Assembly (NCBI RefSeq): GCF_003254565.1
Contig: NZ_QJRI01000165.1
Location: 1 to 64,000, forward strand
Origin: Flavobacterium nitrogenifigens
GTDB lineage: Bacteria > Bacteroidota > Bacteroidia > Flavobacteriales > Flavobacteriaceae
Direction of reading: 5' to 3'
DNA length: 64,000 bases
Under the pieces are notes generated by a model that did not search any database, had not been told where the DNA came from, and saw nothing but the letters and a program-made list of their open reading frames with translations. Positions 18,171-25,973 of the stretch are shown here, one piece after another (position 1 is the stretch's first letter; the number at the start of each line of letters is the position of its first letter). A program made the position numbers and the translations under genes.

Positions 18171-18212
18171 ACATTGGAATTTGGATTTTTTTTATTGAAT
18201 TTTTCATTTTCG

Positions 18213-18238
18213 TTGTAACATTTTAATAGTCGTCGTAT
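18213..18238 (+). promoter_or_regulatory. ECF-sigma-type promoter
   Basis: TTGTAACA (18213-18220) and CGTCGTAT (18231-18238) resemble the -35 (GTAAC) and -10 (CGTC/CGTA) elements recognised by ECF sigma factors. It lies 70 bp ahead of the hydrolase gene whose operon encodes such a factor, suggesting autoregulation. Confidence 0.55.
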
Positions 18239-18308
18239 CAAAAGCATGGATCCGATTTAATTAACAATTTATTGCTATTAGAATTTTAACAACTTAAAAC
18301 TATTAAAA

Positions 18309-19157
18309 ATGAAAAAGTATATCATCTTAATTATCGCATTCTTATTCTCAGCATTATGTCTAAATGTTTTTGCACAAACCAAACAATATCCTTTCGAAGT
18401 AATTAAAACAGGAAAAGGAAAACAATCTATAATCTTCATTCCTGGATTTGCTTCTTCTGGCGAAGTTTGGAATGATACCAAAAGAGTATTCGAAAAAGAC
18501 TTCACTTGTTACACACTTACCATGTCAGGTTTTGCAGGAGTAAAACCACAACCAAATCCTTCATTTGAAAATTGGAAAAACGAAATTGCAGCTTATATCA
18601 AAGACAATAAAATCGAAAAACCAATTTTAGTTGGCCACAGTATGGGCGGAGGATTGGCACTTGCCATTGCGGCAGATTATCCAGAATTGATTGGGAAAAT
18701 TGTGGTTGTGGATGCACTTCCGTGTTTGGCGGCTTTGAGTGATCCTTCTTTTAAATCAAAAGAAAATAACGATTGTACGGCAACTGTAAATAAAATGACG
18801 GGAATGAACGAAACGCAGTTTTACGATATGCAGAAACAAATGATGCCGAGGCTTTTGCAAGATCAATCTAAATTGGAAACGGTTGTGAGCTGGAGCGTAA
18901 AGTCAGACCGAAACACTTTTGGACAAATGTATTGTGATTTTTATAATACTGATTTAAGAGCGAAAATCGCACAGATAAAATGTCCGTCTTTAGTTTTATT
19001 AGAATCTTATTTTATAAATTTAAAACCAGCAATTGAAGGTCAGTATAAAAATTTAAAAGTTGCCAATTTTCAATACGCCACAAATGGTCTGCACTTTATT
19101 ATGTACGATGATACCGCTTGGTACATGGGGCAGTTGAACAATTTTATAAAAGCTTAA
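18309..19157 (+). CDS. Exported alpha/beta hydrolase
   Basis: 282 aa. The signal peptide ends near VFAQ, so it is likely periplasmic. The alpha/beta hydrolase core is clear: IIFIPGFASSGEVW oxyanion strand, nucleophile elbow GHSMGG with Ser111, and a C-terminal His262 in GLHFIMYDD that completes a plausible triad. The substrate is unknown. It is the first gene of a three-gene operon with an ECF sigma factor (1 bp gap) and a membrane protein, preceded by an ECF-like promoter. This arrangement suggests the hydrolase is a target of, or a sensor output from, that sigma factor. Confidence 0.88.
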   Translation: MKKYIILIIAFLFSALCLNVFAQTKQYPFEVIKTGKGKQSIIFIPGFASSGEVWNDTKRVFEKDFTCYTLTMSGFAGVKPQPNPSFENWKNEIAAYIKDNKIEKPILVGHSMGGGLALAIAADYPELIGKIVVVDALPCLAALSDPSFKSKENNDCTATVNKMTGMNETQFYDMQKQMMPRLLQDQSKLETVVSWSVKSDRNTFGQMYCDFYNTDLRAKIAQIKCPSLVLLESYFINLKPAIEGQYKNLKVANFQYATNGLHFIMYDDTAWYMGQLNNFIKA

Positions 19158-19158
19158 A

Positions 19159-19632
19159 ATGAAATTCGAAGAAATATATAAAACTTATTGGGACAGGATT
19201 TTCAGGCTTTGTATGGGTTTTGTGAACGATTATGATGCCGCTCAGGATTTGACTCAGGAAACTTTTATAATTGTCTGGCAGAAATTGGAAACCTTTAGAA
19301 ATGAATCTTCTATTGGAACGTGGATTTTCAGAATTGCTTCCAATAATTGTCTTAGGCAGATAGAAAAGCAGAAGCGTTTCCCAAAATCTGAACTGCCCGT
19401 TCATCTTTCAGAAGAAAAACAAACATCATTAGAACCTCAGATTCAATTCTTGTATAAATGTATTGCTGAGCTTCCAGAAACCGATCGTATCATTATTTCG
19501 TTAGAACTAGAAGATATCAAACAAAATGAAATTGCTAAAATTGTCGGACTTTCTGAGGCAAATGTTAGGGTGAAAATTCACAGAATTAAAGAAAAACTGA
19601 CTCAAAAATTTAAAGAAAATGGACAACGATAA
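19159..19632 (+). CDS. ECF-type RNA polymerase sigma factor
   Basis: 157 aa. Region 2 (about residues 5-75) shows YWDRIFRLCMGFVNDYDAAQDLTQETFIIVWQKLETFRNESSIGTWIFRIASN. Region 4 (about 95-150) shows CIAELPETDRIIISLELEDIKQNEIAKIVGLSEANVRVKIHRIKEKL. Regions 1.1 and 3 are absent, as expected for group 4 factors. It directs RNA polymerase to a small regulon, probably including its own operon through the site at 18213. It overlaps the following membrane protein gene by 14 bp, which suggests that protein is its anti-sigma partner. Confidence 0.95.
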   Translation: MKFEEIYKTYWDRIFRLCMGFVNDYDAAQDLTQETFIIVWQKLETFRNESSIGTWIFRIASNNCLRQIEKQKRFPKSELPVHLSEEKQTSLEPQIQFLYKCIAELPETDRIIISLELEDIKQNEIAKIVGLSEANVRVKIHRIKEKLTQKFKENGQR

Positions 19633-20215
19633 TAATATAGATTTTAAAGATTTATGGAAAAAACAATCCGTAAGTCAGCCAGACATGAGCGATTTGCTGG
19701 CGAGAGTAGATAAGTTTAAAAAGGCAGCTTTACGCAGTTTGTGGATGATCAATATTTTGCTTTTGGCAACGAGTGCTTTTATAATTTTTATCTGGATATA
19801 CTATCAGCCACAGTTTATTTCAACTAAAATTGGAATTGTGCTTACTATTCTTGCGATGATGATTTATGTATTTTTATACAATAAATTATCGAACGATTAT
19901 AAAAGCATCGATTCTACGCAAACCAATCAGGAATACTTGCAGAAACTGATTTTAATAAAAAAGAAACAACAGTTTTTGCAAACCAAAATGATGAATTTTT
20001 ATTTTATCGCGCTAACACTAGGTATTTGCTTGTACATGTACGAATACGCAAGCAGAATGAGTGTTTTAGGAGCAAGTTTAACGTACGGAATCACGTTGCT
20101 TTGGATGTTGTTCAATTGGTTTTACATTCGTCCAAAACAAATTAAAAAGCAGCAAGATAAAATAAATGGTCTTATTGAAAAATTTGAAGAAGTTAATCAT
20201 CAATTAGAGTTATAA
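19619..20215 (+). CDS. Membrane protein, candidate anti-sigma factor
   Basis: 198 aa. A short cytoplasmic N-terminus (about 40 residues, with DFKDLWKKQSVSQPDMSDLLARVDKFKKAALRS) is followed by four predicted membrane segments: near 40-60, 70-87, 122-140 and 148-167. The C-terminal helix is charged. No zinc-binding anti-sigma motif (HxxxCxxC) is present. The 14-bp overlap with the sigma factor gene and the DNA-distal membrane location are the main support for an anti-sigma role. Family not recognised with certainty. Confidence 0.7.
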   Translation: MDNDNNIDFKDLWKKQSVSQPDMSDLLARVDKFKKAALRSLWMINILLLATSAFIIFIWIYYQPQFISTKIGIVLTILAMMIYVFLYNKLSNDYKSIDSTQTNQEYLQKLILIKKKQQFLQTKMMNFYFIALTLGICLYMYEYASRMSVLGASLTYGITLLWMLFNWFYIRPKQIKKQQDKINGLIEKFEEVNHQLEL

Positions 20216-20253
20216 AAAAAAGAAAGCTTCGCAATTGCGAAGCTTTCTTTTAC
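20214..20253. terminator. Bidirectional terminator
   Basis: Perfect palindrome at 20221-20248 (AGAAAGCTTCGCAA with its complement), flanked by A and T runs, between the convergent operon end and the MmpS-like lipoprotein. Confidence 0.9.
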
Positions 20254-20289
20254 CAAAAACAAAAATCTAAAATTTTAAATTTCTATAAA

Positions 20290-20688
20290 CTATTGTCCGA
20301 AAACGTATGGTGTAAGTGGCAATACAATTATACCATCATTTGTAGCTGTTGCAGTTAATTCATTTTGTAATTTTCCTCCAACATAAATTTTTCCAGTCAA
20401 TGTTTGACCTGGAGTTCCGCCATATCCGCTAGCGCTTAATGATGCACCGATAGATTTTGCATCGGCAGTAAATTCTTTAGTCCAAGGAAGTTTAGTGATA
20501 TCTTCGTTTAGAGCATTTCCTCCTTTTTCAAAATAAGTAGTAGAAAGAGTTCCAGTATAATTTCCAGTTATTTCGTATTTAACGTCTCTTGAGTTGTTAG
20601 CAGAGCCTTTATCATCATCGCTGCTGCAAGAAACTGCTGTAAAAGCAAGAGTCATTACAATTGCTAAGGTTTTCAAAATTGATTTCAT
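20290..20688 (-). CDS. MmpS-like small lipoprotein
   Basis: 132 aa. Lipobox in TAVSCSSDDD, with acidic residues right after the cysteine as in surface-exported Flavobacterium lipoproteins. The remainder (DVKYEITGNYTGTLSTTYF, LPWTKEF, SLSASGYGGTPGQTLTGKIYVGGKLQNE) resembles the small beta-sandwich annotated as MmpS-type transport accessory domain in Bacteroidota. Function is unknown. It is divergent from a histidine kinase gene. The 166-bp gap between them contains a 14-bp palindrome that could control either gene. Confidence 0.75.
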   Translation of the reverse strand: MKSILKTLAIVMTLAFTAVSCSSDDDKGSANNSRDVKYEITGNYTGTLSTTYFEKGGNALNEDITKLPWTKEFTADAKSIGASLSASGYGGTPGQTLTGKIYVGGKLQNELTATATNDGIIVLPLTPYVFGQ

Positions 20689-20776
20689 AGTATATATTTA
20701 ATTAATAGTAAGATCTACAACAAAATTAGCCCCTTAACTACGGGGGAACAATACCTGATAAAATGTATTTTTTATT

Positions 20777-20790
20777 ACCTGATATCAGGT
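20777..20790. promoter_or_regulatory. Palindromic operator candidate ACCTGATATCAGGT
   Basis: Perfect 14-bp palindrome with a half copy ACCTGATA at 20753-20760, 24 bp apart. It lies between the divergent lipoprotein and kinase genes, just upstream of the kinase promoter. The size suits a LuxR-type dimer such as the regulator at 22851. Confidence 0.55.
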
Positions 20791-20809
20791 AAAAGCAAGC
20801 AATTTCTTT

Positions 20810-20838
20810 TTGAAAGTCACTAAGCTTTAATAACTTTG
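20810..20838 (+). promoter_or_regulatory. Promoter of the histidine kinase operon
   Basis: TTG 20810-20812, 18-bp spacer, TAACTTTG 20831-20838: an exact Bacteroidota consensus, 16 bp before the start codon. Confidence 0.75.
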
Positions 20839-20854
20839 AGTAAATGCCACATTT

Positions 20855-22867
20855 ATGAAGAAAATCTACGCCTTTTTATTTTTTTTATTTTTCGCTGTAA
20901 ATTCCCATTCACAAGTAATTCTTTCATTAGATGATGATTCTGTTTATATTGACAGTATTGTTAAAATCACAAAAAACACAAAATCCGATAGTGTCAAAAG
21001 TTTGAATAGTTTCAGATTGTCAAAACTGTTTTTGATGGCTCAGGATGCCAAAAAGTCTAAAGAATATTTGGAACAGGCAAATAAGCTTAAAGCCAAATTT
21101 CCTTTTCTAAAAGATGCTTCTATTTTTTATAATGCCTACAGTTTTATAGAAAAAGGCGATTTAGAAGGTTTTGAAAAAGCTTTGCTTGAGGCTAATACCA
21201 AACTTAAAAAATACCGTAATAAAGAAGCATATAAACTTCGCGCTGTGATACTTCAGAATTATGGCATTATGCAGCAGCGCAAGAATAATGAAAACGCTTA
21301 CATGAAATTGCTGGTAAATGAAGCGATTCCCATTGCTAAAAAAAGTGGCGATTATGAATTGATCAGTGCATTAAATAAAGCAGTTGCCATTATTTTTATG
21401 AATAATGATGAACGCGAAAAAGCTGCTGAATATCTGGATCAAGCGCAGAAATATATTGAGAGCGCCACCAAAAAATCTGCGACTTTAGCAGAGTCTAAGA
21501 TGGAAACGTATATTATAAATGCAGAAAATTTAGTCGAGCTGAAACATTTTTATGATGCCAAAGAAATTCTGGACAAAGCTTTTGAGACTTTAAAAAAATA
21601 TCCAGAATCAAACTTAAATGATTCTTATTATTATTCGGAAGGGCTTTATTATGCGAAACAAAACAAACACAACGAGGCATTAGTGAGTTTTGAAAAAGGA
21701 ATTAAATCGGCAGAAAGCCATCAGAATGCCATTGCAGTAAATAGATTGAAATTTGCGGAATATGAAGTGCTTTTTAAACTGAAAAATTACGATAAAGCCA
21801 AAAGTAATTTAGAATATCTAATAGAAAAAACACCTTTTATTGTAGATAAAAAGAATTATTACAAAGAACTGTCTAAAGTTTATAATGCGACAAAAGAATA
21901 TCCGAAAGCGTATTATTATTCGAATAAATACAATGTTATAAACGATAGTCTAAACGATGCTAAACTGAAAACTGAAATTGTTGAGCTTGAAGCAAAATAT
22001 AAAAAAGCAGAAAGCGAAAAGAAAATTGGTCTGCTGCAGTCGGAGAATGAAAAAGCGGTTTTGCAGGTTAATAATAACCGTTTGAATATGTTGCTTTTTG
22101 CAGTGCTTTCGTTTGTTTTGTTTCTGACGGTTTTGTTTTTGTGGAGTTGGAATAATTATCAGAAAAAGATAAGTTTTCAAAAAGAAGTCAATCATAAACA
22201 AGAACTTGAAGCATTAGAGAATCAGCAAAAATTATCCGTTTCAAACGCTTTGATTGAAGGGGAAGAGATCGAACGTAAAAGAATCGCGAGAGATCTTCAC
22301 GACGGACTTGGAAGTATGCTTTCTGGTCTTAAAATGCATCTGAATCTAGCCAATCGTGAAAATAAAGAAAATGACCCAAATATAAATGGTTTGTTGAATG
22401 ATTCGATTAAAGAACTCCGCAATATTTCTCAGAATTTAATGCCTGAAAGTTTGATGAAATTGGGTCTCGAACATGCGCTTAGAGATTTATGTGCTTCGCA
22501 TTCAACGGCCGAAACCACGATCGAATTTCAGTATTTGATTAAAAAAACAACTTTACCGCAGCATTTTAAAATCATGATTTTCAGAATCATTCAAGAACTT
22601 TTAAATAATGCCTTAAAATATGCCAAAGCATCTCAGATTCTGATTTCCTGTTCACAAAATAAAGATGTGTTTTTTATTACTGTAGAAGATAATGGAATTG
22701 GTTTTAATGTAGAACATGCAGAAAAAAGAGATGGAATGGGCTTGCGGAATATCAAAAACCGTGTGGCTTTTTTGAATGGAAAATTAGAAATTGATTCGGT
22801 TCTGGATAAAGGAACTTCAACTTATATCGAATTAAAATATAACCCAAATCATGATTATGAAGTATAA
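20855..22867 (+). CDS. TPR-containing sensor histidine kinase (HisKA_3 type)
   Basis: 670 aa. The signal peptide ends near SHSQ. A large periplasmic region (to about residue 385) of TPR-like helical repeats includes NEALVSFEKGIKSAESHQ. A coiled coil, one membrane segment near residues 411-431 and a second coiled coil follow. The kinase core has the HisKA_3 phosphoacceptor RKRIARDLHDGLGSMLSGLK with His482, and an HATPase_c domain with ELLNNALKYAKA and DNGIGFN. It probably senses an envelope or nutritional state and phosphorylates the LuxR-type regulator, whose gene overlaps its 3' end by 17 bp. The signal is unknown. Confidence 0.93.
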   Translation: MKKIYAFLFFLFFAVNSHSQVILSLDDDSVYIDSIVKITKNTKSDSVKSLNSFRLSKLFLMAQDAKKSKEYLEQANKLKAKFPFLKDASIFYNAYSFIEKGDLEGFEKALLEANTKLKKYRNKEAYKLRAVILQNYGIMQQRKNNENAYMKLLVNEAIPIAKKSGDYELISALNKAVAIIFMNNDEREKAAEYLDQAQKYIESATKKSATLAESKMETYIINAENLVELKHFYDAKEILDKAFETLKKYPESNLNDSYYYSEGLYYAKQNKHNEALVSFEKGIKSAESHQNAIAVNRLKFAEYEVLFKLKNYDKAKSNLEYLIEKTPFIVDKKNYYKELSKVYNATKEYPKAYYYSNKYNVINDSLNDAKLKTEIVELEAKYKKAESEKKIGLLQSENEKAVLQVNNNRLNMLLFAVLSFVLFLTVLFLWSWNNYQKKISFQKEVNHKQELEALENQQKLSVSNALIEGEEIERKRIARDLHDGLGSMLSGLKMHLNLANRENKENDPNINGLLNDSIKELRNISQNLMPESLMKLGLEHALRDLCASHSTAETTIEFQYLIKKTTLPQHFKIMIFRIIQELLNNALKYAKASQILISCSQNKDVFFITVEDNGIGFNVEHAEKRDGMGLRNIKNRVAFLNGKLEIDSVLDKGTSTYIELKYNPNHDYEV

Positions 22868-23486
22868 AACGGTAATAGTAGACGATCATCCGATTGTGAT
22901 TTCTGGAATTTCAGGTTTGCTGTCGGATTTAGAGAATATAGAAATTGTAGAAAAATTCGAATCGGGAATTGTGCTTTTAGATTATATAGAAGACAATAAA
23001 GTCGATTTGATTTTAATGGATATTTTTCTGCCAGTAATAAACGGTGTTGATCTGTGTAAAACAATTAAGCAAAAGCATCCTAAAATTGTAATTATAGGTA
23101 TGAGTAGCCAGTCTGAAAGAAGTTTGGTAATGCAGTTTATCCAAAACGGTGGAAACGGATATATTCTTAAAAACGCTTCTTTTGATGAGTTTAAAGAATG
23201 TATTTATAAAGCTATTGATGGTGAAATTGTTTTTAGTGAAGAGGTAAAAACTATAATTAGCCAACCTTTGTCTGAAGATTTAGAAAGAATTCCGGGTTTG
23301 AGCAGAAGAGAACGCGATATTGCCTTATTGCTCTCGCAAGGAAAATCGACTCAAGAAATTGCAGACGATTTGTTTTTGAGTTTTCTAACCGTTCAAACAC
23401 ACCGACGCAATATTCTTCAGAAGTATAAAATGAAGAATGTGGCAGAATTAATTGCTTTTCTGCTTAAAAACAACATGCTGAATTGA
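22851..23486 (+). CDS. LuxR/NarL-type response regulator
   Basis: 211 aa. The receiver domain (residues 1-125) has the acidic pair D11-D12, phosphoacceptor Asp57 in LILMDIFLP and the Lys of GYILKNA. The C-terminal HTH has LSRRERDIALLLSQGKSTQEIADDLFLSFLTVQTHRRNILQKY. The start could also be the ATG two codons later (22857). It overlaps the kinase gene, so it is its partner. The palindrome at 20777 is a plausible binding site, implying feedback on the operon and control of the MmpS-like lipoprotein; this is inference. Confidence 0.95.
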   Translation: MIMKYKTVIVDDHPIVISGISGLLSDLENIEIVEKFESGIVLLDYIEDNKVDLILMDIFLPVINGVDLCKTIKQKHPKIVIIGMSSQSERSLVMQFIQNGGNGYILKNASFDEFKECIYKAIDGEIVFSEEVKTIISQPLSEDLERIPGLSRRERDIALLLSQGKSTQEIADDLFLSFLTVQTHRRNILQKYKMKNVAELIAFLLKNNMLN

Positions 23487-23588
23487 GTCAAAAGTGGTAA
23501 AATAATGTCAAAATGGCATTTTGTTAAAGTGGTTCGCAATTTGCAGTTTGTTTTGTAAATTTAAAAATCAATCTAAAAACACAAAAAA

Positions 23589-24275
23589 ATGGGATCAGGA
23601 TATTTAATTATTGCTGGAGCTATAATGTTGTTCAGCTGGCTGGTAAGTTCGCAGCTGAAGAGTAAATTTGAGTTGTATTCGAAACTGCAATTGAGAAACG
23701 GAATGAGCGGAAGAGAAATTGCTGAAAAAATGCTTGCCGATAACGGAATTACAGATGTTCGCGTTATTTCAACGCCAGGTCAGTTAACAGATCATTATAA
23801 TCCATCAGATAAAACAGTAAATTTAAGTGAGGCAGTTTATAATCATCGCAATGCAGCCGCAGCTGCCGTTGCAGCGCACGAATGCGGTCACGCAGTGCAA
23901 CATGCAATTGGCTACGAATGGCTTACAATGCGTTCTAAATTAGTGCCGATTGTAAGTGTAGCTTCAAATTTTGTACAATGGATCTTACTTGCAGGAATTT
24001 TGATGATCAAAGTTTTTCCAGGTTTATTACTGGTTGGAATCATCATTTTTGCGGCAACAACTTTGTTTACAATTATTACACTTCCTGTAGAATATGATGC
24101 AAGTAACCGTGCTTTGGCTTGGTTAGAAAACAAACACATGCTTACGCAAGAAGAACAAGCAGGGGCAAAAGATGCTTTAAAATGGGCAGCAAGAACTTAT
24201 GTAGTAGCGGCAATAGGTTCTATTGCAACGTTGCTGTACTATATATCAATTTATTCTGGAAGTAGAAGGAATTAA
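23589..24275 (+). CDS. Membrane zinc metallopeptidase, YugP family
   Basis: 228 aa. One N-terminal membrane anchor (about residues 5-20) is followed by SGREIAEKMLADNGI and DHYNPSDKTVNLSEAVY. The catalytic motif HECGH (residues 97-101) lies in AAVAAHECGHAVQHAIGY. Two or three further membrane segments (about 118-165 and 203-222) and VEYDASNRALAWLE complete it. This is the neutral zinc metallopeptidase family 2 pattern; the length is typical. It is a single gene. The physiological substrate is unknown. Confidence 0.92.
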   Translation: MGSGYLIIAGAIMLFSWLVSSQLKSKFELYSKLQLRNGMSGREIAEKMLADNGITDVRVISTPGQLTDHYNPSDKTVNLSEAVYNHRNAAAAAVAAHECGHAVQHAIGYEWLTMRSKLVPIVSVASNFVQWILLAGILMIKVFPGLLLVGIIIFAATTLFTIITLPVEYDASNRALAWLENKHMLTQEEQAGAKDALKWAARTYVVAAIGSIATLLYYISIYSGSRRN

Positions 24276-24468
24276 TTGGATAATTAGTCAATTAGATAAT
24301 TTATAGCAAACCCGACAGGTTTTTAAAACCTGTCGGGTTTTGTGTTTTATGAAGTTTGTCAAGCTGAGCGGAGTCGAAGCCCTTATAGGTAATTAAGCCT
24401 TTCGACTTCGCTAAAGGTGACAGCTCGAGTGAAATTATCTAATTATCGAATTGACACATTATCTAATT
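24276..24468. repeat. Nested inverted-repeat island
   Basis: The outer arms are TAATTAG/AATTAGATAAT words (24283-24302) and their inverted form (24431-24470). Inside is a terminator hairpin AACCCGACAGGTTTT / AAAACCTGTCGGGTT (24309-24342). Then come inverted halves of the AGCGGAGTCGAAG repeat (about 24358-24380 and 24399-24421). It separates two convergent genes. Confidence 0.85.
24308..24345 (+). terminator. Terminator of the zinc peptidase gene
   Basis: A 15-bp stem with a short loop followed by TTTTGTGTTTT. The same CCTGTCGGGTTT hairpin type recurs after fbp at 51596. Confidence 0.8.
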
Positions 24469-24939
24469 CTAAAGCTGTATCTGCCTATCAATCTGCTGAT
24501 CAAGAGAAATAAAAGTTTCAGTTCTTGAAACTCCTTCAATTGCTTGGATTTTGGTGTTCAGAAGCTGCATTAAATGTTCGTTATCACGACAGATGATTTT
24601 AATCAAAACAGACCAGTTTCCTGTGGTATAGTGACATTCTAAAACTTCTGGGATTTTTCTAAGTTCTTTTACGGCTTCAGAGTTTCTAGAAGCTTTGTCG
24701 AGATAAACTCCAACAAAAGCCATTGTGTTATAGCCTAGAACTTTTGGGTTTACAGTAAATTTAGAACCAGAAATAACGCCAGATTGCTCTAGTTTTTTTA
24801 GTCTCTGGTGAATGGCTGCGCCTGAAATTCCTATTTTATTAGCAATTTGCAAGATTGGTTTTCGGGCATCGTCCATGAGATATCGAAGTATTTCTTTGTC
24901 GATTCCGTCAATTTCAATTAAAAGGGAGTTGATTTTCAT
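24469..24939 (-). CDS. Lrp/AsnC family transcriptional regulator
   Basis: 156 aa. The N-terminal HTH reads IDGIDKEILRYLMDDARKPILQIANKIGISGAAIHQRLKKLEQSGVISG. The C-terminal RAM/AsnC ligand domain includes VLGYNTMAFVGVYL, VLECHYTTGNWSVLIKI and IEGVSRTETFISLDQQID. Such proteins bind an amino acid and control amino acid metabolism genes; the effector here is unknown. It is a single gene between two repeat islands, so the neighbours give no clue. Confidence 0.95.
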   Translation of the reverse strand: MKINSLLIEIDGIDKEILRYLMDDARKPILQIANKIGISGAAIHQRLKKLEQSGVISGSKFTVNPKVLGYNTMAFVGVYLDKASRNSEAVKELRKIPEVLECHYTTGNWSVLIKIICRDNEHLMQLLNTKIQAIEGVSRTETFISLDQQIDRQIQL

Positions 24940-25007
24940 AACTTATAATTTGAAACTATTTTTAAGATTTGGGTTATCAATAGAAATCAAATGTAGTCAA
25001 AATGAAG

Positions 25008-25190
25008 GGGAAATGGAAATTCCAATATTGAAATCCCAAATTCCAAATTCCAAATTCCAAATTCCAAAAACCAAAACTCAATTTCCAATCATAGCCCGTG
25101 GTTTCAACCACGGGAAACGTATGGAATAAAACCTAAAAAGAAAAAATTCCAAATTTCAAGCGGTTAACTTGGAATTTGGAATTTTAAAAA
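25008..25190. repeat. AAATTCC bracket around a CCCGTGGTT hairpin
   Basis: Five tandem CAAATTC/AATTCCA 7-bp words (about 25018-25080) and their inverted form (25143-25184) enclose the hairpin CCCGTGGTT (25095-25103) / AACCACGGG (25106-25114). No gene is present. Confidence 0.8.
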
Positions 25191-25209
25191 TTGTATATTT
25201 TATAAAGGA

Positions 25210-25959
25210 TTATTTCCCTTTGTTTGCTTCTGCAACGTATTTTTCTAAAGCCATTGTCATAGAAGGCGTTTCAGGAGTTGGAGCAAGAATATCAATTCTT
25301 AAACCATGATCTAAAGCTTCTTTTTGAGTTGTGCTTCCGAATACGGCGATTCTGGTATCGTTTTGTTTAAAATCTGGGAAATTTTTAAACAATGATTTAA
25401 TTCCTGTCGGACTGAAAAAAGCTAAGACATCATAATAAACATCTGCTAAATCAGATAAATCACTCATTACAGTTCTGTAGAAAATTGCTTGTGCCCAATC
25501 TACTTTTAAACCGTTTAATGTAACAGGAGCATCTGCGTTTAATTGGTCAGATGCAGGAAGTAAAAACTTCTCGTCTTTGTACTTCTTAATTAACGGAGAT
25601 AAATCTGCAAAATCTTTTGCTCCAACGTAAATCTTACGTTTTCTGTACACAACATACTTTTGAAGGTAAAACGCAACAGCCTCAGATTGACAAAAATACT
25701 TCAACCCTTCAGGAACTTTGTAACGCATTTCATCAGCCACTCTAAAAAAATGATCTACAGCATTTCTACTTGTTAAAATGATCGCAGTGTAATGATTAAG
25801 ATCGATTTTTTGTAATCGAATCTCTTTTGCGCTAACCCCTTCTACATGAATAAATGGTCTGAAATCAATTTTTATTTTGTGTTTTTGTTGGAGCTCAAAG
25901 TAAGGAGAATTCTCCACTTTAGGTTCAGGCTGTGACACCAAAATTGTTTTCACTTTCAT
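25210..25959 (-). CDS. hemD: Uroporphyrinogen-III synthase
   Basis: 249 aa from the ATG at 25959. A longer frame to 25998 would run into the upstream gene and adds a poorly fitting 13 residues. It cyclises hydroxymethylbilane to uroporphyrinogen III in haem synthesis. HemD proteins are weakly conserved, but the two-lobed pattern fits: TILVSQPEP start, HYTAIILTSRNAVDHFF, KFLLPASDQLNADAP, YYDVLAFFSPTGIKSLFKNF and DTRIAVFGSTTQKEALDHGL. The DUF4271 gene lies 14 bp upstream, a pairing usual in Flavobacteriaceae. Confidence 0.92.
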   Translation of the reverse strand: MKVKTILVSQPEPKVENSPYFELQQKHKIKIDFRPFIHVEGVSAKEIRLQKIDLNHYTAIILTSRNAVDHFFRVADEMRYKVPEGLKYFCQSEAVAFYLQKYVVYRKRKIYVGAKDFADLSPLIKKYKDEKFLLPASDQLNADAPVTLNGLKVDWAQAIFYRTVMSDLSDLADVYYDVLAFFSPTGIKSLFKNFPDFKQNDTRIAVFGSTTQKEALDHGLRIDILAPTPETPSMTMALEKYVAEANKGK

Positions 25960-25973
25960 ATTATAAATATTTT

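Noticed and set aside
17801..18207. Open frames of 60-76 codons on both strands between leuS and the hydrolase
   Set aside because: They are read from CTTCGACTTCGCTCAG and octamer repeats, contain no recognisable domain and overlap each other on opposite strands.
20653..20854. Divergently transcribed small RNA
   Set aside because: No terminator or compact hairpin apart from the 14-bp palindrome; a DNA operator explains it better.
24940..25209. Short CRISPR-like AAATTCC tandem repeats
   Set aside because: Heptamers directly abut without spacers and no cas genes are present; this is a microsatellite-like bracket.
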